Origin: an uncultured Clostridia bacterium
GTDB lineage: Bacteria > Bacillota_A > Clostridia > TANB77 > CAG-508
Direction of reading: 5' to 3'
Length of the DNA stretch: 8,530 nucleotides
Assembly: GCA_948852375.1 (NCBI GenBank)
Contig: CAQOYX010000068.1
Location: forward strand, 1 to 8,530
Part shown: one piece after another, positions 6,505-8,530 of the stretch
How the letters are laid out: each line of letters begins with the position of its first letter
Numbering within the stretch: position 1 is the first letter of the stretch
The notes under the pieces: generated by a model
What the model saw: only the letters and a program-made list of their open reading frames with translations
The model's database searches: none
What the model was told of the DNA's origin: nothing
Position numbers and translations under genes: made by a program

Positions 6505-7278
6505 TTAGTCTTGTAATATATATATTATCTCTAGTTTCTTGTTTTCCTTTATTGTTTCAATAGAATATTCGTCATCTGTTATTGTCTCTCCTCTTGTTGA
6601 TATTTCTAAAAATTTTTCTATAAATTTTCTATTTTGATATTGTTTTAAATTTTTACCAGTATAAGTAATTAAATTTTTGTTATATTCTTTACCAGTCATA
6701 TCTGCATGTATTCTTTTCAGGATTTCTTCATTACTTCCTTCCCAAGGTGCTCCAACATTTATTGAATGATTCCCTTCTATACTAACACGATACAAATTAC
6801 TTATATCGTCTTCAGCATTAACTGTCCTATTTGTATTAATTGTTTTATTTACAACATTTTGCAATCTTTGTAATCTATTCTGAACATCATTATAATTACG
6901 TTCTTCATTGCTACCTACTATATGTTTATTCTTCAATATCCTATTCCAATTTGGCATAATGTTTTCTGTCCAAAGGTCATATCTAACAATTGGATTTCCC
7001 AAACTATCAAATATAGTAACCGCAAATTGTTCTTTTGCATATCGATGAATAGCAGGAAGCATTGTATCTAATCCTACTATTCTATCACTGTTTTGAGTTA
7101 TATTATTTCCAATATTATCTGATGTTACATATTCATAAAACTCTGTTTTATCATTTACATGGAAAACCATTTCAGAAGTAGCTCTTGCTTGTCCAACAAC
7201 AGATACAGCTAATACAAGTGCTATAACAAACACCAATATACCAAAAGCTATTTTAATTGCATCCACAGCATTTTCCAT
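6505..7278 (-). CDS. MENA-type pseudopilin-like membrane protein
   Basis: A 257-aa protein whose start, MENAVDAIKIAFGILVFVIA, resembles the MENASKALLIAG start of the two downstream-window pilin-like genes: the same four residues, a short polar lead, then a membrane helix (about 8-28). The rest is polar and probably outside the cell. The shared N-terminus and position suggest it enters the same filament as a minor subunit. AAGGA is about 10 nt before the start. It is 76 nt downstream of the small pilin-like gene at 7355-7768; that gap holds no hairpin that I can see. No catalytic motif is visible. Confidence 0.7.
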   Translation of the reverse strand: MENAVDAIKIAFGILVFVIALVLAVSVVGQARATSEMVFHVNDKTEFYEYVTSDNIGNNITQNSDRIVGLDTMLPAIHRYAKEQFAVTIFDSLGNPIVRYDLWTENIMPNWNRILKNKHIVGSNEERNYNDVQNRLQRLQNVVNKTINTNRTVNAEDDISNLYRVSIEGNHSINVGAPWEGSNEEILKRIHADMTGKEYNKNLITYTGKNLKQYQNRKFIEKFLEISTRGETITDDEYSIETIKENKKLEIIYILQD

Positions 7279-7354
7279 AATAAATCATTCCTTTTTAATT
7301 TTATGTAAAATATATGATAACTGACATCTACATTTTTCACACAAATTCTTTTTT

Positions 7355-7768
7355 CTATTGTGTCACATTTTTAATTGTTACTGTGGTATAAAAACCACTA
7401 CTAGTAGGTGTAAATACAACACTATATCTATTATTAGCTTTAATTTTACTTACTTCATCTTTAACTTTATCTTCATTAATTTTTGTAGTTTCCATAGTAA
7501 GACTTAATTTTAATGAAATGTCTGTTGTACTTGCATTATGTGCAACTATTGTATTTAATAGTTGTTTCACATTTGAACCTGATACATTATTTCCTGCATA
7601 AGATGAAAATTTACTATTAAATATTTGTATTTCCATTGAATCCATTTGTTGTTGTGATTGTGCTGTTATCCCTCCTATATTTCCAAATACCATCATTCCT
7701 ATTCCTATTAATAATATAGCAATTAATATTGCACCTGCTATAAGTAGTGCTTTTGAAGCATTCTCCAT
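7355..7768 (-). CDS. Pilin-like protein, copy with divergent C-terminus
   Basis: A 137-aa protein. The N-terminal membrane helix (about 7-30, LLIAGAILIAILLIGIGMMVF) is followed by a conserved stem (QQQMDSMEIQIFNSKFS) and a variable C-terminal third with a closing strand GFYTTVTIKN. Its first roughly 65 residues are nearly identical to the next copy upstream, while residues after DISLK differ. No classic prepilin leader precedes the hydrophobic helix: it starts after six residues, with Glu at position 2. AAAGGA lies about 10 nt before the start. Role as a major or variant filament subunit is inferred from architecture and duplication. Alternatives are a secreted or membrane peptide with no filament role. 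Confidence 0.75.
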   Translation of the reverse strand: MENASKALLIAGAILIAILLIGIGMMVFGNIGGITAQSQQQMDSMEIQIFNSKFSSYAGNNVSGSNVKQLLNTIVAHNASTTDISLKLSLTMETTKINEDKVKDEVSKIKANNRYSVVFTPTSSGFYTTVTIKNVTQ

Positions 7769-7820
7769 AATCTTATATTCCTTTCATTTTTCTTCACTGT
7801 AATCTATATTATTACATTAG

Positions 7821-8204
7821 TTATGTTGTTATTTTTTGAATAGCAACTGAAGTATAAAAACCACTACTATTAGGAGTAAATGTAACACTATATCTTGAAT
7901 TAGATTCCACTGCTGTAACAGATGTTACTCCAGTTGGTGTAATTTTTAATGAAATATCATCTGTACTTGCATTATGTGCTGTTATTGTATTTAATAGTTG
8001 TTTAACATTTGAACCTGATACATTACTTCCTGCATAAGGTGAAAATTTACTATTAAATATTTGTATTTCCATTGAATCCATTTGTTGTTGTGATTGTGCT
8101 GTTATCCCTCCTATATTTCCAAATACCATCATTCCTATTCCTATTAATAATATAGCAATTAATATTGCACCTGCTATAAGTAGTGCTTTTGAAGCATTCT
8201 CCAT
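7821..8204 (-). CDS. Pilin-like protein, complete copy
   Basis: A 127-aa protein of the same family as the gene at 7355-7768, with the same MENASKALLIAG start, membrane helix, stem and C-terminal strand GFYTSVAIQK. It appears identical to the visible part of the next copy (8257-8530). The 52-nt gap before the gene at 7355-7768 is itself repeated before this gene, including AAAGGA and a TATAAT hexamer, so each copy may carry its own weak promoter; I saw no good -35. Confidence 0.78.
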   Translation of the reverse strand: MENASKALLIAGAILIAILLIGIGMMVFGNIGGITAQSQQQMDSMEIQIFNSKFSPYAGSNVSGSNVKQLLNTITAHNASTDDISLKITPTGVTSVTAVESNSRYSVTFTPNSSGFYTSVAIQKITT

Positions 8205-8256
8205 AATCTTATATTCCTTTCATTTTTCTTCACTGTAATCTATATTATTACATTAG

Positions 8257-8530
8257 TTATGTTGTTATTTTTTGAATAGCAACTGAAGTATAAAAACCAC
8301 TACTATTAGGAGTAAATGTAACACTATATCTTGAATTAGATTCCACTGCTGTAACAGATGTTACTCCAGTTGGTGTAATTTTTAATGAAATATCATCTGT
8401 ACTTGCATTATGTGCTGTTATTGTATTTAATAGTTGTTTAACATTTGAACCTGATACATTACTTCCTGCATAAGGTGAAAATTTACTATTAAATATTTGT
8501 ATTTCCATTGAATCCATTTGTTGTTGTGAT
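8257..8530 (-). CDS. Pilin-like protein, third copy, 5' end outside window
   Basis: The frame is open from the stop at 8257 to the window edge and should start about 110 nt beyond it, if it matches its neighbour. The visible 91 codons encode the same residues as the gene at 7821-8204, from the QQQMDSMEIQIF stem to the C-terminus. The internal ATG in MDSMEIQ is not the real start. Confidence 0.78.
   Translation of the reverse strand, partial: SQQQMDSMEIQIFNSKFSPYAGSNVSGSNVKQLLNTITAHNASTDDISLKITPTGVTSVTAVESNSRYSVTFTPNSSGFYTSVAIQKITT

Larger units (their letters stand above)
7604..8530. repeat. Tandem repeat of 436-bp period (pilin-like genes)
   Basis: Bases 7604-8094 and 8040-8530 appear identical by eye at a shift of 436 bp, which covers gene and intergenic gap. 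Just beyond, from 7603 down to 7561, the copies differ at about three of 44 positions and then diverge more through the C-terminal coding part. This is a recent tandem duplication or gene-conversion tract in which promoter/RBS region and N-terminal coding part are kept. Confidence 0.9.

Noticed and set aside
8205..8256. Promoter in each pilin-like intergenic repeat
   Set aside because: A TATAAT hexamer is present but no acceptable -35 at 16-18 bp; in such AT-rich DNA one hexamer is weak evidence.
1..8530. CRISPR array, tRNA, rRNA, riboswitch or insertion sequence
   Set aside because: I saw no short spaced direct repeats, cloverleaf sequence, transposase or recognisable riboswitch core; the only long repeat is the pilin-like gene duplication.

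Overview
This window looks like chromosomal DNA of a very AT-rich, low-GC Gram-positive endospore-former. An uncultivated gut-type member of the Clostridia is my inference; no rRNA or tRNA gene is present to fix taxonomy. The sporulation genes spoVG and spoIVB, a PdaB-type deacetylase, a matching sigma-H promoter and a probable sigma-E promoter all support a spore-former.

Layout: (1) 1-70, minus strand, the first codons of an unidentified gene running off the window. (2) 128-908, minus, pdaB-like polysaccharide deacetylase with a sigma-E-like promoter. (3) 1173-1454, minus, spoVG with a consensus sigma-H promoter and a long hairpin terminator. (4) 1691-3074, plus, murC, divergent from spoVG, with its own sigma-A promoter and terminator. 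(5) 3208-4450, minus, spoIVB. (6) 4524-8530, minus, a cluster of six small membrane-anchored, pilin-like proteins (three related major-pilin-like copies and three larger ones), the last copy cut by the window end.

The most striking observation is that three separate genes (pdaB, murC, spoIVB) are each broken in frame 0, and each break falls exactly on an in-frame CGG codon followed by A. I found only three in-frame CGG codons in all the real genes here, and all three are frameshift sites. Skipping the C and reading the following GGA (+1 shift) restores the full conserved protein each time. In SpoIVB this reproduces the His-Asp-Ser catalytic triad spacing of the B. subtilis protein as I remember it. 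CGGA in other phases of the same genes causes no break, and CGT, CGA, AGA and AGG are all read normally as Arg. This argues for a translational phenomenon (CGG unassigned or starved, with +1 frameshifting or quadruplet decoding at CGGA) rather than random sequencing error or gene decay, especially since murC is essential.

Functionally, MurC builds peptidoglycan precursors, PdaB modifies spore cortex or envelope glycan, SpoIVB is the intercompartmental signalling protease that triggers sigma-K activation in model spore-formers, and SpoVG is an RNA-binding regulator. The pilin-like cluster probably encodes components of a type IV/Tad-like surface filament; no motor or platform gene lies in the window.
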